From the NCBI GenBank assembly GCA_019828595.1, contig JAHQRK010000005.1, forward strand, positions 124,001 through 188,000: a DNA stretch of 64,000 bases, given 5' to 3'. The notes beneath the pieces are model-generated. The model saw only the letters and a program-made list of their open reading frames with translations. It did not search any database and was not told where the DNA came from. The stretch's first letter is position 1. The number at the start of each line of letters is the position of its first letter. The position numbers were made by a program, and so were the translations under genes. The stretch is from Aphanomyces cochlioides. Lineage: Eukaryota; Oomycota; Saprolegniomycetes; Saprolegniales; Verrucalvaceae. This document shows positions 54,291-64,000 of the stretch, piece after piece.

Positions 54291-55322
54291 TCACTCAATA
54301 AATCTTCCTGTGTGTTCATCGAAGTCATCGAAACTGACGCGTGCACTGTTGTGATCACTCTTCTTCTTCGGGCGACCCTTGGGTTTATTCCGGAGACTTA
54401 ATCCTTGCTCGCGAGGAGGTACATCAATCAAATCCACATCCACGTTTAGCGGAGGATCAGCATTTGCCAAGGCAAGTAATTGATTGTCAGTGTTGCAATC
54501 CACATTTCCATCGGAAATATATTCTTCCTTGGTTTCTTCTTCACCTCCTTCATTCATACGGTTAGGTTGTAGCGCAGCATAGATCCTTCGATTGTCAACT
54601 CTGCGCTCGCGATCTTCTTGTTCCTGAGCTGCCAGAATCTTGAGATGATGGTCACTTTGAGCGTGATAATGGATTCCGTCTTCTCCCTCCTTGGTTTCCT
54701 CTTCGTCGCTCTTATGCATGTCCGTATGGTGCAAAATGATAGCACCCCGCCCTTGATTTGCAACCTCAGTGTTGTGCTTTTTTTCGCGAGCACGTTTGTT
54801 GTATTCCGCCTTCTTGGATCTAGCCACCTCTTTGTCGAAGTCTTCCACGATAGCATGCCGATTCTTTTCGCGAGCACGATTGTTGTACTCCGCCTTTAGG
54901 AGAGTTTGCCGCTTCTTTTCGCGAGCACGATTGTTGTACTCCGCCTTTAGGAGAGTTTGCCGCTTCTTTTCGTGAGCACGATTGTTGTACTCCGCCTTTA
55001 GGAGAGCTTGCCGTTTCTTTTCGCGAGCACGTTTGTTGTACTCCGCCTTATTGGCCTTTCTCATAGCCGCCTCGTCGTTAATATTGCCCTGATTCATGGC
55101 ATCGTCATCCACAGCCCAGCCATTAGCTCCAGTTGATGCAGACTCTTGTTCGGTAGCATGCACTTCATTCCGCTCTGCTTGCTTTCCAGGTTCGGAGTTA
55201 TCGATCGCATGGCCTTGATTGTCATTGTCATGATTGCCTTTGCCTTTCTTAGAGGCCGAGTAGTTGTTATTTTCTACGCAGAAAACTGCGTCAGACAAAT
55301 GTTCATACAAAAACATCAACAC
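54291..55322 (-). CDS. Repetitive basic protein with AT-hook, unknown
   Basis: A single frame of 343 residues. The middle holds a tandem repeat of 17 residues, consensus KAEYNNRAREKKRQTLL, in five to six copies (51-bp DNA repeats at about 54890-55050). An acidic stretch (SDEEETKEGEDG) follows, and a C-terminal AT-hook-like KPKGRPKKKSD. The basic repeats and AT-hook suggest binding to chromatin or another nucleic acid. A better start may be a later methionine such as that of MNQGNINDEAAMRK. Repeat number probably varies between strains. Confidence 0.6.
   Translation of the reverse strand: MLMFLYEHLSDAVFCVENNNYSASKKGKGNHDNDNQGHAIDNSEPGKQAERNEVHATEQESASTGANGWAVDDDAMNQGNINDEAAMRKANKAEYNKRAREKKRQALLKAEYNNRAHEKKRQTLLKAEYNNRAREKKRQTLLKAEYNNRAREKNRHAIVEDFDKEVARSKKAEYNKRAREKKHNTEVANQGRGAIILHHTDMHKSDEEETKEGEDGIHYHAQSDHHLKILAAQEQEDRERRVDNRRIYAALQPNRMNEGGEEETKEEYISDGNVDCNTDNQLLALANADPPLNVDVDLIDVPPREQGLSLRNKPKGRPKKKSDHNSARVSFDDFDEHTGRFIE
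54880..55050. repeat. 51-bp tandem repeats inside the gene
   Basis: The unit containing TTTTCGCGAGCACG and TTGTACTCCGCCTT recurs about every 51 bases with few changes. It encodes the 17-residue protein repeat on the minus strand; further, more diverged units lie at 54780-54880. Confidence 0.8.
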
Positions 55323-56986
55323 AAAAATGATAATGTGATTGGATCGTAAAAATACTGTGGATATGTGTCCCGCCGCTTAAGCTTAACATAATGTGGTTTG
55401 CCAGAAAATACTACTCATTTCTTTCATAAATCGTACAGAGTTCGCGGTATTTATTAAACATCACTTTGTTTAATATCGCGTTTTGAACTCGTACATCCAA
55501 TGAGTTGAAACTTTGATACTGGGTAATACACCTGCTAAGTATCATGAAACACCCCTGAAGTGATTCAATCTACTCGCCGTAGGCCCACTATCAACAGTGG
55601 TACTCCGTCAAAAAAAGTAGCACCATCAGTTGCAATAGTGGTAACCAAGGTTACACATTGTCCCCTTACTGTAAAAAGTTGAACTATGGGGAGAGGATTT
55701 ACTCGTCCAAAGTCAATATGAAAATACAGTAAAAACACACGTTATAGCTGTCCCTGGCTGCTCTATGAAAATGTCCGGTATTTCGAGCCAAAAAGGCCCT
55801 ACTTCGTAACATTCGCATATCGCGTCGGAATTCGCCTTTCAGAGTCCAAGCCTCTGGCCAGGGTATGGCTTAAAGTGGCAGAAAGGGCTCGTCACCCTAC
55901 TGCACAGTGTGTTGACCGCTTATTCAGCGGCCTTTTCTGCCCGAGTGAAGCTATCCTAAGACATGCATCTCACCTTGCATCGTCCCAGAAAAACTCAACT
56001 GCCATTCAATCGTCTTTGGCAGGTATTATTTTAAATAGTAGGACAATATATTTTCATTTTGTATGTGGAATTGTTTGATTATTAATATTATCGACAACTG
56101 CCACGTCCAGCATCATGGGTGCATGAAAGAACTTGTCTCAAATTACTCTTTTTTTGACTTGACGTTTGTATGTAAAAATTGCTCATTTTGTACTTGGATA
56201 AAGTATATAAAAATTGCTCATTTGTTGACTTGACGTTTGTATGTAAAAATTACTCTCGTACTTAATCTCGTACTTACGTGTTGCGTTAGAGCTTTATGTA
56301 ATAGATGAGCGATTAGAGCTTTAAGTAATAGATGAGCGATCTAGACTTCAGAGGAATGCTGATGTTGAACGCGGGTTTTATTGTGCTTTTTGGGGAAATT
56401 TCCCAATTAGGCGCGGTTTGTTCAATCGTTCCAAATTTGTTTTAAGCCATTTGATTGGCTAATAATCGAAAAATTTCGACTAATTTGACAAAATATGGTA
56501 CTTTTTTCGAATCAGCCAATGAAATCTATGGGATCGGTTTGCGGATCGATTTGCCGGCGCGATTCGATTGAGGACAACCCGAAATTTGTATCAAATCGAT
56601 AATATCATATTCGAATTTTCTTCGGAATAGATTGAAGGTGGAGAGAAGAAGCGCGAGATTCGCGCGCAATTCTGTCGTGGTCGCGTGCAGTCAGCTGGCG
56701 TCATGCATCCAGTTGCACTGTGCACACACGTTACATGCACAGCGTTCCGGGACAGGCCGCGGCAAGCGATCGTTGAGCGACGTGGGTCAACGAGTAGCAA
56801 GAGGGATGCTGACTCGTACTGTATCTTGCTCGTCAATACGACATCACATCACAGGCACATCTACTGTAGTGGATCAAAGGCCATATCAATCGTCACGCCG
56901 AGCGCACCTACAACTTTCCCTTCCTGCGCGCGCACTCACAATCTTCAATACATTTTCCATTTCGACTCCACGACTCGACGAACATC
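55323..56986. other. Long spacer with repeats
   Basis: About 1.66 kb. A frame at 55857-56078 (ERARHPTAQCVDRLFSGLF) might be a transposase scrap but is not assignable. Tandem repeats at 56154-56341 are listed separately. The 56500-56590 part shares GCGGATCGATTTG-like motifs with 8720 and 38140. Confidence 0.4.
56154..56341. repeat. Short tandem duplications
   Basis: A 27-base unit starting TTGACTTGACGTTTGTATG occurs at 56154 and again at 56225. Downstream, AGAGCTTTATGTAATAGATG and its near copy follow head to tail at 56288 and 56315 with a period of 27 bases. Confidence 0.75.
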
Positions 56987-58224
56987 ATGCTTGCCGCGCC
57001 ATCGAAATCTAAGGGCAAGAAAGTCGGACGCGATCTCTCCCTCGTCACGAAACAACAAGCAGCCAAGACCGCCGCGGCGACGAAACGCAAGCAAGAACAA
57101 CGTGCGCGCGAAAAGAATGAGAAAGACTCACTACTCACCGCCGAACGGGAACTTCAAGGCATGATCGAGATGCTCATGAAGCGGTTTAAGTACCCCGTCG
57201 TGATCCTCAACCAACTCCCCGCTGAGATCAGAGATGCCGTCCTGGAGAACCGCGAGCGCATCCGAGCCGGCAACGACATGAAGAAGCGACTCCAAGAGTT
57301 CTACGAAGTCCAACAGATCTTGTCCCGGTGGGTCTTTGCGCACTATCCGCATGAGGTATGCTGTCGAGACCGCAGCAGTGCTTACTATCCAGGGTTTGCA
57401 GCCTAAACCAACCATGATGGAGACGACGCTCCTCGGCCATGACGAATGTCGCAAGTTCGGACATCTCTGGCTCTGCCAGAAGGGATTGAATATGGCGCTC
57501 ACCGCCCATCCATACGAACCGTTCCTTGGCAAGGTTGACGACAACATCATCTCGTGGCCGCACATGGGCGAAGACGATACCGGCTCCGCTGTCGAAGCCG
57601 TCCAATTCCATTCCCAGTATTCCGTCATGGGAGACTACAGAGACGTCGCGGCGGTCCTCTGGGATACATACCACACATCGAGCCCGGACCACATCATCAC
57701 GGTACGCTTTCCTCGTCCCCGCGGAACAGATCTCATAGCGCAACTTTGCAAAGATCGTTGACAAGGTCAGCGACGACTGCGTATACTCATGCGTCGAGTA
57801 TGGTCCCGTGCGGTCCAAGATCCTCCACCTGGCGGGCATCTTCCGTCTCAAGCATCGCATCATCGTGACGGTCACGGTGATTGCATACGACGAGCGCTTC
57901 CCCATGAAAGATGGAGAAACGCGCATCCATGGCTTTGGATGGTGAGCATCGCGGCATCCCCTCGCGTCTGACAGTCGCCGTAGGATGATTCTCGATGAAA
58001 TGGGCGACAAAGTGACGCTGTGCCGACAGTCGCATCTGCAATACGCGCCGGTGAACAAGGACAGACGCTTGACTCTCGAAGAACTGGGACAGATGTTGCA
58101 TTACCGCCCTGATCCGCGGGAGCCGCGTGAGAATGTCGTCGTGAAGTTCCAAGAGATGGTCGAGAACGGATACACATTGCAGCGCGATTACCAGATCCGC
58201 CCGCACTTCCCCGTCATGGACTGA
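56987..58224 (+). CDS. Basic-region/START-like family protein, four exons (copy 1)
   Basis: Exons 56987-57355, 57393-57701, 57739-57941 and 57984-58224 with introns of 37, 37 and 42 bp encode 373 residues. The N-terminal 60 residues form a bZIP-like basic helix (KRKQEQRAREKNEKDSLL). The remainder looks like a START-type lipid-binding fold: GHDECRKFGHLWLC, SQYSVMGDYRDVAAVLWD, VAYDERFPMKDGETRIHGFGW (with an intron inside the last word) and QEMVENGYTLQRDYQIR. The layout recalls the expanded oomycete family that includes the mating-specific protein M96, an assignment I hold loosely. Function is unknown. It is intact and faces copy 2. Confidence 0.8.
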
Positions 58225-58714
58225 ACCAGGAATCGCAAGTAGTCGTAGCAAGTCATCATGTCAGTGTATAATCCATCTTGTCGCTCATGCCGCCTGTGGA
58301 CTTCATCGTCCATGCGTCCTCATTGTTGGCGTACATTATGATGACGAAGCGCGGAATCGACGGACGTGGAAACCTAGTCAGTTTAAGAACCCACACCGCG
58401 CATGATGACGCACAGTACCTGCATGGAGGAAGATTTCGTCAGTGTGACGGCGACTATCGGCGAGTTGATGGAGCTGGCATCGTTATCAAGTGACCGAGGA
58501 ACCGACTCTTCTATGGTGCGGTGCCGCCGCATAGTTCCGTCGTCATGCTGAACCCGTGGATTCGCAAGAAGTCCTGCGCACCGTACATTAGTCGACAGCG
58601 GGGGAAGAGTATTCGCACCATCTCATCGACATGGCCCGAGACTCATCGAGTCTTCCGCTCTTTCAATCCACATGATCTTTGGTGTTGCCAAACGTGTGGA
58701 CGTGAGCCGCCGAT
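58225..58714. other. Spacer between convergent START-like genes
   Basis: About 490 bases with no supported gene; only 3' flanks are expected here. Confidence 0.5.
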
Positions 58715-59975
58715 TCATGGCATGACGAAGATTGATCGCCGCGGTGGAAATTTGGCTCGGATTTGGACATCTCGCTGCATGATGTTTCCATCTTCCATCA
58801 TGTCTTGGAACTTGGCGATGATGTTCTCGCGCGGTTCCTGCGATCGTAGCTCGTACTGCACGAGGATACCAATCTCTTCGAGAGTCAATGGCCCATGCTT
58901 GTTGACGGGAGTATATTGCCAAATGGACTTGCGACAGAGAGTCCTTCCATCTCCCAATGGATCCAACACAGTCCTATGGATGTGTCAGGGTCTGTGTGGC
59001 GCGGATATTGCCGACGTACCATGCATATCCATGAATCCGAGATTCTCCGTCGACCATGGGGAACCGCTCATCGAACGCTATCGTGGTGTTCGTGATGACA
59101 ATCCGACCGTCAAGCTCAAACATGGCCGCGAGTTGAAGAAACTTGTACTTCAACGGCCCGTAGTCGATGCTGATGTAGAGCAGGCGGTCGTGGACCATGT
59201 CGATCGCCTAAGAGGGAGACACGTCAAAGATAGCCGAGTGGTGGAAGGACCTGAACTGCATGCTGTGGGCTCGACCGCACGTTGAGATTCCATATCACAT
59301 CGGCAACAGCTCGGGTGTTCCCCATGACAGTGTACTGCGTCCGGAGCTCCATGGCATCGAGACTAGTCCCAACGCGATCTTGTCCAAGATGGATCGTTGT
59401 CATCATGTGATCCTCCAAGTGATATGGAGATGGACGGTCAGGGAATGCCGCAAGTGCCATCTTGTAGACCTTTTCACTGAGCCAGAGAAGACAATACCGT
59501 CGGCACTCAGGATGCTCTGGGAGCGCGCTTTCCATCGTGCATGGAGTGAGCTTCAATCCTTCCTTGTTACAAGTTGAACCGACGAGGAGGAACTTACTTG
59601 GTTCAGTTTGAAGGACAACACCCACGATGACAGGATACACTGCACATCGATGAGATCCTGCACTTGTTCTTTCATCGCCATGCCTTCACGGATTGCCTGC
59701 CGGTTCCATAAGACCGCCGCCTTGACGTCGCGAGGCAAGCTGCTTAGATGGATTTTGTCTCGACCAAGTTTGGTTGCGAGAAGATGGTTGACCTGGTGTT
59801 GCTTTGCAGCCAAGAGCCTCTTCCAGTGCGCTTTTTCCTCCTTTTCGCGAGCGCGTTGTTGTCGTTTCCGGTTCCGTGCATCTTCTTTCCTTAGCCTTGC
59901 TGCGTCTTCCGTTGAGAGATGTTCATATCTATTTCCCTTCGCTCCCTTGGGTTTGGCGCCATTTTCAACCTGCAT
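58715..59975 (-). CDS. Basic-region/START-like family protein, four exons (copy 2)
   Basis: Exons 59975-59598, 59562-59251, 59207-59020 and 58973-58715 with introns of 35, 43 and 46 bp encode 378 residues. All three introns sit at the same places as in copy 1 (after the first domain, after SSPxH, and splitting the codon of the tryptophan after HGYA). The N-terminus is again a basic helix (NRKRQQRAREKEEKAHWKRL). The START-like part has HPECRRYCLLWL, TQYTVMGNTRAVADVIWN, FDERFPMVDGESRIHGYAW and FQDMMEDGNIMQRDVQIR. An earlier methionine at 60047 exists; I chose 59975 to match copy 1. The two genes are diverged paralogues, both intact, in inverted arrangement. Confidence 0.8.
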
Positions 59976-60531
59976 TCCTGTCTCTGAGTGCCAAATACGA
60001 AATGAGCGGTGCACAGTGCTCCGTTGTCTGATCCAACGACACGGCATTGCAACCCCGTCGCTTCGCGGCCTTGTACGCAGTTGTCACGTCTTCGTGCCAT
60101 GACCACGGCGGTAGATGTAAGATAGGCGATTACAAATGCAGGGGAAACTGTGACAGAGCCGCAAATTCTTCTGCAGACCCACCAGAACCTCGTGAACAAC
60201 GTACCGACCGGTACTCTCATGATGAGAGTTTGGAGAAGGATGAGAGTCTCATCCTTCTCCATGCGTTAGACATGGGTGCCAAGGGCTGCAGTGCCGTCTG
60301 GACGCTGAAGTTGAGGCGGCAGCAGTCGTCCTTCTGCAAGTGATCATTGCACAGTGCTCGTCGCTCTCCATGTCAATGGAACTACTCCCGGGCGAGCTCT
60401 TTGCGATCCAGACAACGTAGCAATCGATGTCCAGAGCACCGTGGAGCAGCTGAAAGACGTCGCGCGAGCTTCTGCTTGCAACTACGTACTCGCTGATGGG
60501 AGAAGGACCTTCGTGTCTTAGTGAATTTGAT
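59976..60531. other. Spacer between START-like copy 2 and TAN1
   Basis: About 555 bases. The minus strand is open at 60249-60530 (SEYVVASRSSRDVFQLLHGA) in a frame that also overlaps the end of TAN1; it could be an exon of an unseen gene but has no match. The promoter of copy 2 lies here. Confidence 0.4.
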
Positions 60532-61532
60532 TTACGCATCTTCCTCCTCTTTTGCATCTTCCTTTGCTTCCTCCTCTTTGGCTTCGTCATTTGTGGCTTC
60601 GTTCGCGTCTTTCTTGGCTTTCTCCTTCGTCTCTTCTTTCGCTTTCGGTGGATCCAAGATCAAACGCACGTTGAACTTTTTGAACCGGTGGAAGTCGGTC
60701 ACGACGCTCACGCCGCATACGTTCTTGAAGATTTCAATCACGATGACGACGTCGGGCTTTGTCAGGTTGACTTTGTGGTTTGGTCCGACGACAGCCACGC
60801 AGGCATTGATAATGTCCATCGAGGCAATGTTGCCAGAGTTGCGCTTGCGAACTTCCACAGCGTACTAACAGAACACACGAGGAATCCCATGCCTTAGGAA
60901 GTCGAGATGTACCTGAATGCCTTCCGTGTCCTTGAAATGGCGCTCGATGAATGGCTTGGCACATGCGGCAATGTCTTCCACGCTTGGATAGCACAGCTTT
61001 TCGAGGGGAATCATGCGCTGAATAAAGCTACAGGAGGAAATGCAAGGGATCAGCAAGGAGCTTGACATGGAGCGCATACCGAGAGGCAAATTCCTTCGTG
61101 TCCACGACTTGTTGAAAGATGTGGTCCACGATGCGCTTGACGTCCAAGGATTCATCGAGAAATTGGACAAGGATGATCCCTTTCACGCCCTACAGCGTTC
61201 AAACAATAAGCACGGCGAGGAGATCTCGTGGTGTACTGAGTCCAATGCAGCAAAGCGTCCTGTCGATCCTTCTTTGGCATCCTTCTTCAAGCCTGCAATT
61301 TCATCCTGCAGCAATTCCGCCGACGTTTTCGCCTTGGATTCGCTCTTCTCTGCAGCATCTTCCTTCGTTCCAGGGTACAACACCTCAGCAACCTACTCAC
61401 AGAGTTTATTTTCCTCACGAGGCATCGTCATACGTCGTTGAGAATGTTCAAAATGTCCTTGACGACTTGGCGTTCCTTGATTTTATCGCACGTGACAAGG
61501 AGAGCGCTCGATCCTTTCGCCGTAGACGCCAT
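60532..61532 (-). CDS. TAN1: THUMP-domain tRNA acetyltransferase adaptor (THUMPD1/TAN1)
   Basis: Exons 61532-61434, 61392-61237, 61189-61080, 61027-60913 and 60864-60532 with introns of 41, 47, 52 and 48 bp encode 270 residues, all phases consistent. The start ATG at 61532 gives MASTAKGSSALLVTC, and the gene continues LDSGVKGIILVQFLDES, IPLEKLCYPSVEDIAACAKPF, YAVEVRKRNSGNIASMDIINA, VDL-like HKVNLTKPDVVIVIEIFKNVCGVSVV and FHRFKKFNVR. This is the THUMP fold of yeast Tan1/human THUMPD1, which presents tRNA to the Kre33/NAT10 acetylase for N4-acetylcytidine. The C-terminus is a lysine/glutamate/alanine-rich tail of about 35 residues. Intact. Confidence 0.9.
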
Positions 61533-61727
61533 GTGTCGTTTCCTCTATTCAGTTGTGATGTTCATGTGCCGCTTCCAGAGCGTACATTCGTCTGAGGCGT
61601 CCATTGCGCCTTGCGTTTGTTGCTTGCAGCGGCTCCTTCGGTCATGTTGCCACCAACGAAATGGAATTTCCAGCAATAAGACGTCTCAAACCCGTTCGAT
61701 ACAACCTTGCAAAACGTTGAAAACAAC

Positions 61728-61756
61728 ATCCGGATAAAAATATTTAACCGGATTGT
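61728..61756. repeat. ATCCGG motif pair
   Basis: ATCCGGATAAAAA and AACCGGATTG lie within 30 bases, facing a similar cluster at 62309-62398. The two could bracket an inserted segment of about 0.67 kb. Confidence 0.4.
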
Positions 61757-61805
61757 TAAATAACAGTACTTTAACGTCACAAAAACTTAACGCAATTGGA
61801 GAATG

Positions 61806-62269
61806 CTACGTATAACTGCAGTAACTCTTATAAACATTCATGGACTTTTGCACCTGGTTTTCCGCTTCCAATGCAAGCTGTTGAAATTCAAAGTGCTGTC
61901 GAAGGTTTTGTTGGTATAGATCCTCTAATTCCAAGGCACTTCCCCCCAAGTTTGGTATGCCAAGATTGCCATCGTTGAAATCTTTTAACATATTCACTCG
62001 CTTTTGGCGAGAGCTGAGTTCGTCCGACTCAGACAGCAAGCGTGCTTAATATTATTTCCTCATTCTGCCCTGTTCAATCTGCGAGGACATACTTCCTGTC
62101 CATGAAAACTGAATGAAAACGCGATCTGGCCCCCTTTGTACTGGATTGTTACTTGCATTCTTTTATCCAACGTAGCCACAGCGTCTCCCCTTATTTGGGA
62201 GCCTTGCGTATTGCCTAAAACAATGCCCAAGCCTTCCCTATCTTTGACCATCAAGCGGCAATGCTGCAT
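61806..62269 (-). CDS. Unknown small protein, tentative two-exon model
   Basis: Two minus-strand frames, 62269-62093 and 62027-61806, can be joined by a 65-bp GTATGT...CTGAG intron in phase to give 132 residues. The first reads CRLMVKDREGLGIVLGNTQG and YKGGQIAFSFSFHGQ; the second is helical and glutamine-rich (LYQQNLRQHFEFQQLALEAENQVQ). The true 5' end may be upstream, since an AG acceptor precedes the first exon. It lies between two ATCCGG clusters. No family recognised. Confidence 0.35.
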
Positions 62270-62308
62270 CAACTCGACTGGATTGAAATCTATTTATTGT
62301 CTGCATAA

Positions 62309-62398
62309 CGGATATTTATAGTATTATCCGGATTCTCTTGTACCGGTTATTATGGCTTTATCCGGACAATCTTCTAAGTCTCTTCTAAGTCCGGTTTT
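62309..62398. repeat. CCGG motif cluster with an 11-bp tandem duplication
   Basis: ACGGATATTTAT, TTATCCGGATT, ACCGGTTATTA and TTATCCGGACA occur in a row, followed by TCTTCTAAGTC twice and GTCCGGTTTTT. It ends about 110 bases before the QCR8 start. Confidence 0.55.
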
Positions 62399-62506
62399 TC
62401 CATATATTTTTCAAATGAGCGTATTTTTGTGATGGGACTTAATGGAGAAACCACTTAAGAGAAGCCTCGCGACGAGTGGCGTTGAAAGCAGTCAGTACGA
62501 AGAAAG

Positions 62507-62770
62507 ATGGCCAAGGGACATCATCTTGCGCAAGGCGCGTTGAAGACGTGGTGGTCCAAGTACCAATATGAATCTGGTCGCATCACCCGCCATTTGAGCC
62601 CAAATGAACAGCGCCCTGTGGATTACCTCATCCGCACGGCTCCCCAAAAGGCGTTGCGCAAAGTCCAAGACAACTTTTTCCCACTCGTGCCAAGCTTCTT
62701 GTTGTTGTGGGGCACCGTCGCGTGGGCTGTGGATGAAAACGACCGATTCCACCGCCACCACTGGAGCTAG
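62507..62770 (+). CDS. QCR8: Cytochrome bc1 complex subunit 8 (QCR8-like)
   Basis: A single exon of 87 residues. The central motif ITRHLSPNEQRPVDYL and the following basic stretch, then one helix (FFPLVPSFLLLWGTVAWAVDEN), match the small ubiquinone-binding-site subunit of mitochondrial complex III, usually 70-110 residues. It spans the inner mitochondrial membrane once. The N-terminus MAKGHHLAQGALKTWW fits other protist versions. A ATCCGG cluster lies in its promoter. Confidence 0.8.
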   Translation: MAKGHHLAQGALKTWWSKYQYESGRITRHLSPNEQRPVDYLIRTAPQKALRKVQDNFFPLVPSFLLLWGTVAWAVDENDRFHRHHWS

Positions 62771-63942
62771 ACGATACGGACAACTCAAGACTTGACGCTA
62801 TATACGTACATGCCACACCACAGGTGCGAGATGACGACTTGTAGCATGTTTTTCAATACACGAGTGGTCACCTTGTTGCATCTCTATCACACCCTGGCGT
62901 TCAAACACCCTCGAAACGCAAGCACGCTATGAACAGGCTCATGCAACATACAGGACGTCGCGAATCCATTCACACAGGTTTCCTCGTTGCACGAACGGCA
63001 CAGAAGTCACAGACCCAACATCGTCTGCGCATATTTCACAGCGTTGTCCTACGACTGTTGATTTGAAGTTGAAAGGCTCGTTCACGATCGTCATTGGGGA
63101 GCATTGGAGCCAGTGAGTCAATGGATGTCGACATAGACGTGGCAGGAGCATAAGTTCAATTTTCGCGATTCCAATGACAATTGCATGAGCTCTTCCATTC
63201 TCCACGAGGGGAATTACTCTTCTCGTCGTCATCGACAGTCTCTAGCTTCTAGAACTTCCCCGGGACTCCGGAGCTGCGCACCCATAACGTCAAGGCAGCT
63301 AACCTATGAGGCATTTGAAAGTCTATGAAAATTTAACTTTATGGAGTAATCCTTAAGGGATAACTCTACTGAAGTCAACTTCCCGAGAGGAAATCAAGGC
63401 GGTGCATTCAGCAGAGTAACGTATACTACGATGCAGCACTCAGCTTGACAGAGTAAGCCCAAGAGATTTAAAGGATAACTCTTTATAGAGTTATCCTTCG
63501 AGTTTACTTCAAAGACGCTCAGACAACCAACCACGCAGTGAAGCAATCTTTAGCGATCACTCGACGAGAAAACTGAATTAAAATGAAAAAGAGTGACAGA
63601 GTTATCCTTTGCTTTTTTAGAGTTTACTCACGTTGAGTATAACTCTAATAAGCTTAACCTTCTATGATCTAAAAGATTCTTTGTGCTTATTCTGAAAGAC
63701 GACACTGGCTATCTTCACGTCAATGGGCTTTCATTCCATACGCATCGTGGTTGATAAAGCTAACGTTAGTCTTTTGAGTTATCTTTTTCCTTACAGCTTA
63801 TCGGGATAGAGTCTATTAGGATAAGATTAATGGCCATTTTATCCCTGGCTGTTTTACAGTATAATACGTTATACTTGATATTTGTATACTAATGTATCCG
63901 GACTTGTTTTGTCATGGGTCCGAGTGTAACAAATATTGCGAG
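62771..63942. promoter_or_regulatory. Intergenic region with GAGTTATCC motif cluster
   Basis: About 1.17 kb. A minus-strand frame at 62939-63232 (97 residues, with CEICADDVG) has no match and I do not call it a gene. From about 63350 to 63785 the motif GAGTTATCC or its inverse occurs at least four times, with several one-base variants, and includes a perfect hairpin at 63471-63498. Confidence 0.5.
63471..63498. repeat. Perfect inverted repeat AAGGATAACTCT
   Basis: AAGGATAACTCT, four bases TTAT, then AGAGTTATCCTT: twelve-base arms without mismatch. It is the centre of the motif cluster described for the region. Confidence 0.9.
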
Positions 63943-64000
63943 ATGGACCCATCGAGACTTGCCAGAGCCGAGAGCAACGAGGAACGTCCGTTGCCGCCCA
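63943..64000 (+). CDS. Possible gene start running off the right edge
   Basis: An ATG at 63943 in good context opens a frame that stays open to the last base (MDPSRLARAESNEERPLPP). Nineteen residues are too few to identify anything. Confidence 0.3.
   Translation, partial: MDPSRLARAESNEERPLPP

Noticed and set aside
55857..56078. hAT transposase C-terminus
   Set aside because: The words resemble a dimerisation region only loosely and the key serine-glutamate-arginine pattern is missing.
57228..58058. 276-codon minus-strand frame
   Set aside because: It is antisense to a four-exon gene that aligns along its whole length with its paralogue.
58521..59285. 254-codon plus-strand frame
   Set aside because: It is antisense to exons of START-like copy 2.

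Overview
This looks like nuclear DNA of an oomycete, most likely a saprolegnian water mould of the Aphanomyces/Saprolegnia type. The grounds are: very short spliceosomal introns (35-59 bp in almost every gene whose exons I could join, one of 97 bp); GAF-domain/protein-kinase gene families typical of oomycetes; membrane-anchored family 6 cellulase-like genes; flagellum genes next to a large repeat load; and a Crypton tyrosine-recombinase transposon. The species call is inference from gene content only. I saw no rRNA, tRNA or CRISPR array.

Layout. 1-7120: tandem copies of a roughly 640-residue multi-pass membrane protein. The first runs off the left edge, the second and third are broken by frameshifts and a stop, and a fourth survives only as an inverted 3' scrap. 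7121-8866: a putative transposon scar with TCCGCA-rich inverted ends. 8893-13960: decayed GAF and GAF-kinase genes on either side of an intact five-exon alpha/beta hydrolase. 14436-17313: an amino acid permease and a basic coiled protein. 17862-19785: an unknown 293-residue gene and a DD34E transposase that converge with a single base between their stop codons. 20279-25166: single-pass membrane proteins, two tandem GH6 genes with C-terminal membrane anchors, and a DUF84/YjjX-type NTPase, packed with gaps of only 22-27 bp. 25840-31863: a WDR54-like gene, Rab11, a GFA-fold gene with a frameshift, a FYVE-like zinc-finger gene and a small secreted protein.

31914-49392 is transposon country. It holds a Mutator-type element with a 9-bp target duplication just upstream of the secreted-protein start, two TA-flanked pogo-like elements, a Harbinger-type transposase with one in-frame TGA, three copies of a MITE, a TTA-flanked Harbinger-type MITE, a multi-exon transposase-like gene, and a five-exon Crypton whose recombinase residues all appear present.

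50378-62770 returns to ordinary genes: CFAP20 and a four-exon ankyrin gene meeting tail to tail, a repetitive AT-hook protein, two convergent basic/START-like genes with matching intron positions, a THUMPD1/TAN1 homologue, and the cytochrome bc1 subunit QCR8. The right end (63300-63850) holds a dense cluster of GAGTTATCC motifs in both orientations ahead of what may be a gene start at 63943. Housekeeping genes (Rab11, CFAP20, WDR54, TAN1, QCR8, YjjX-type) are intact, whereas lineage-expanded families and transposons carry most of the breaks.
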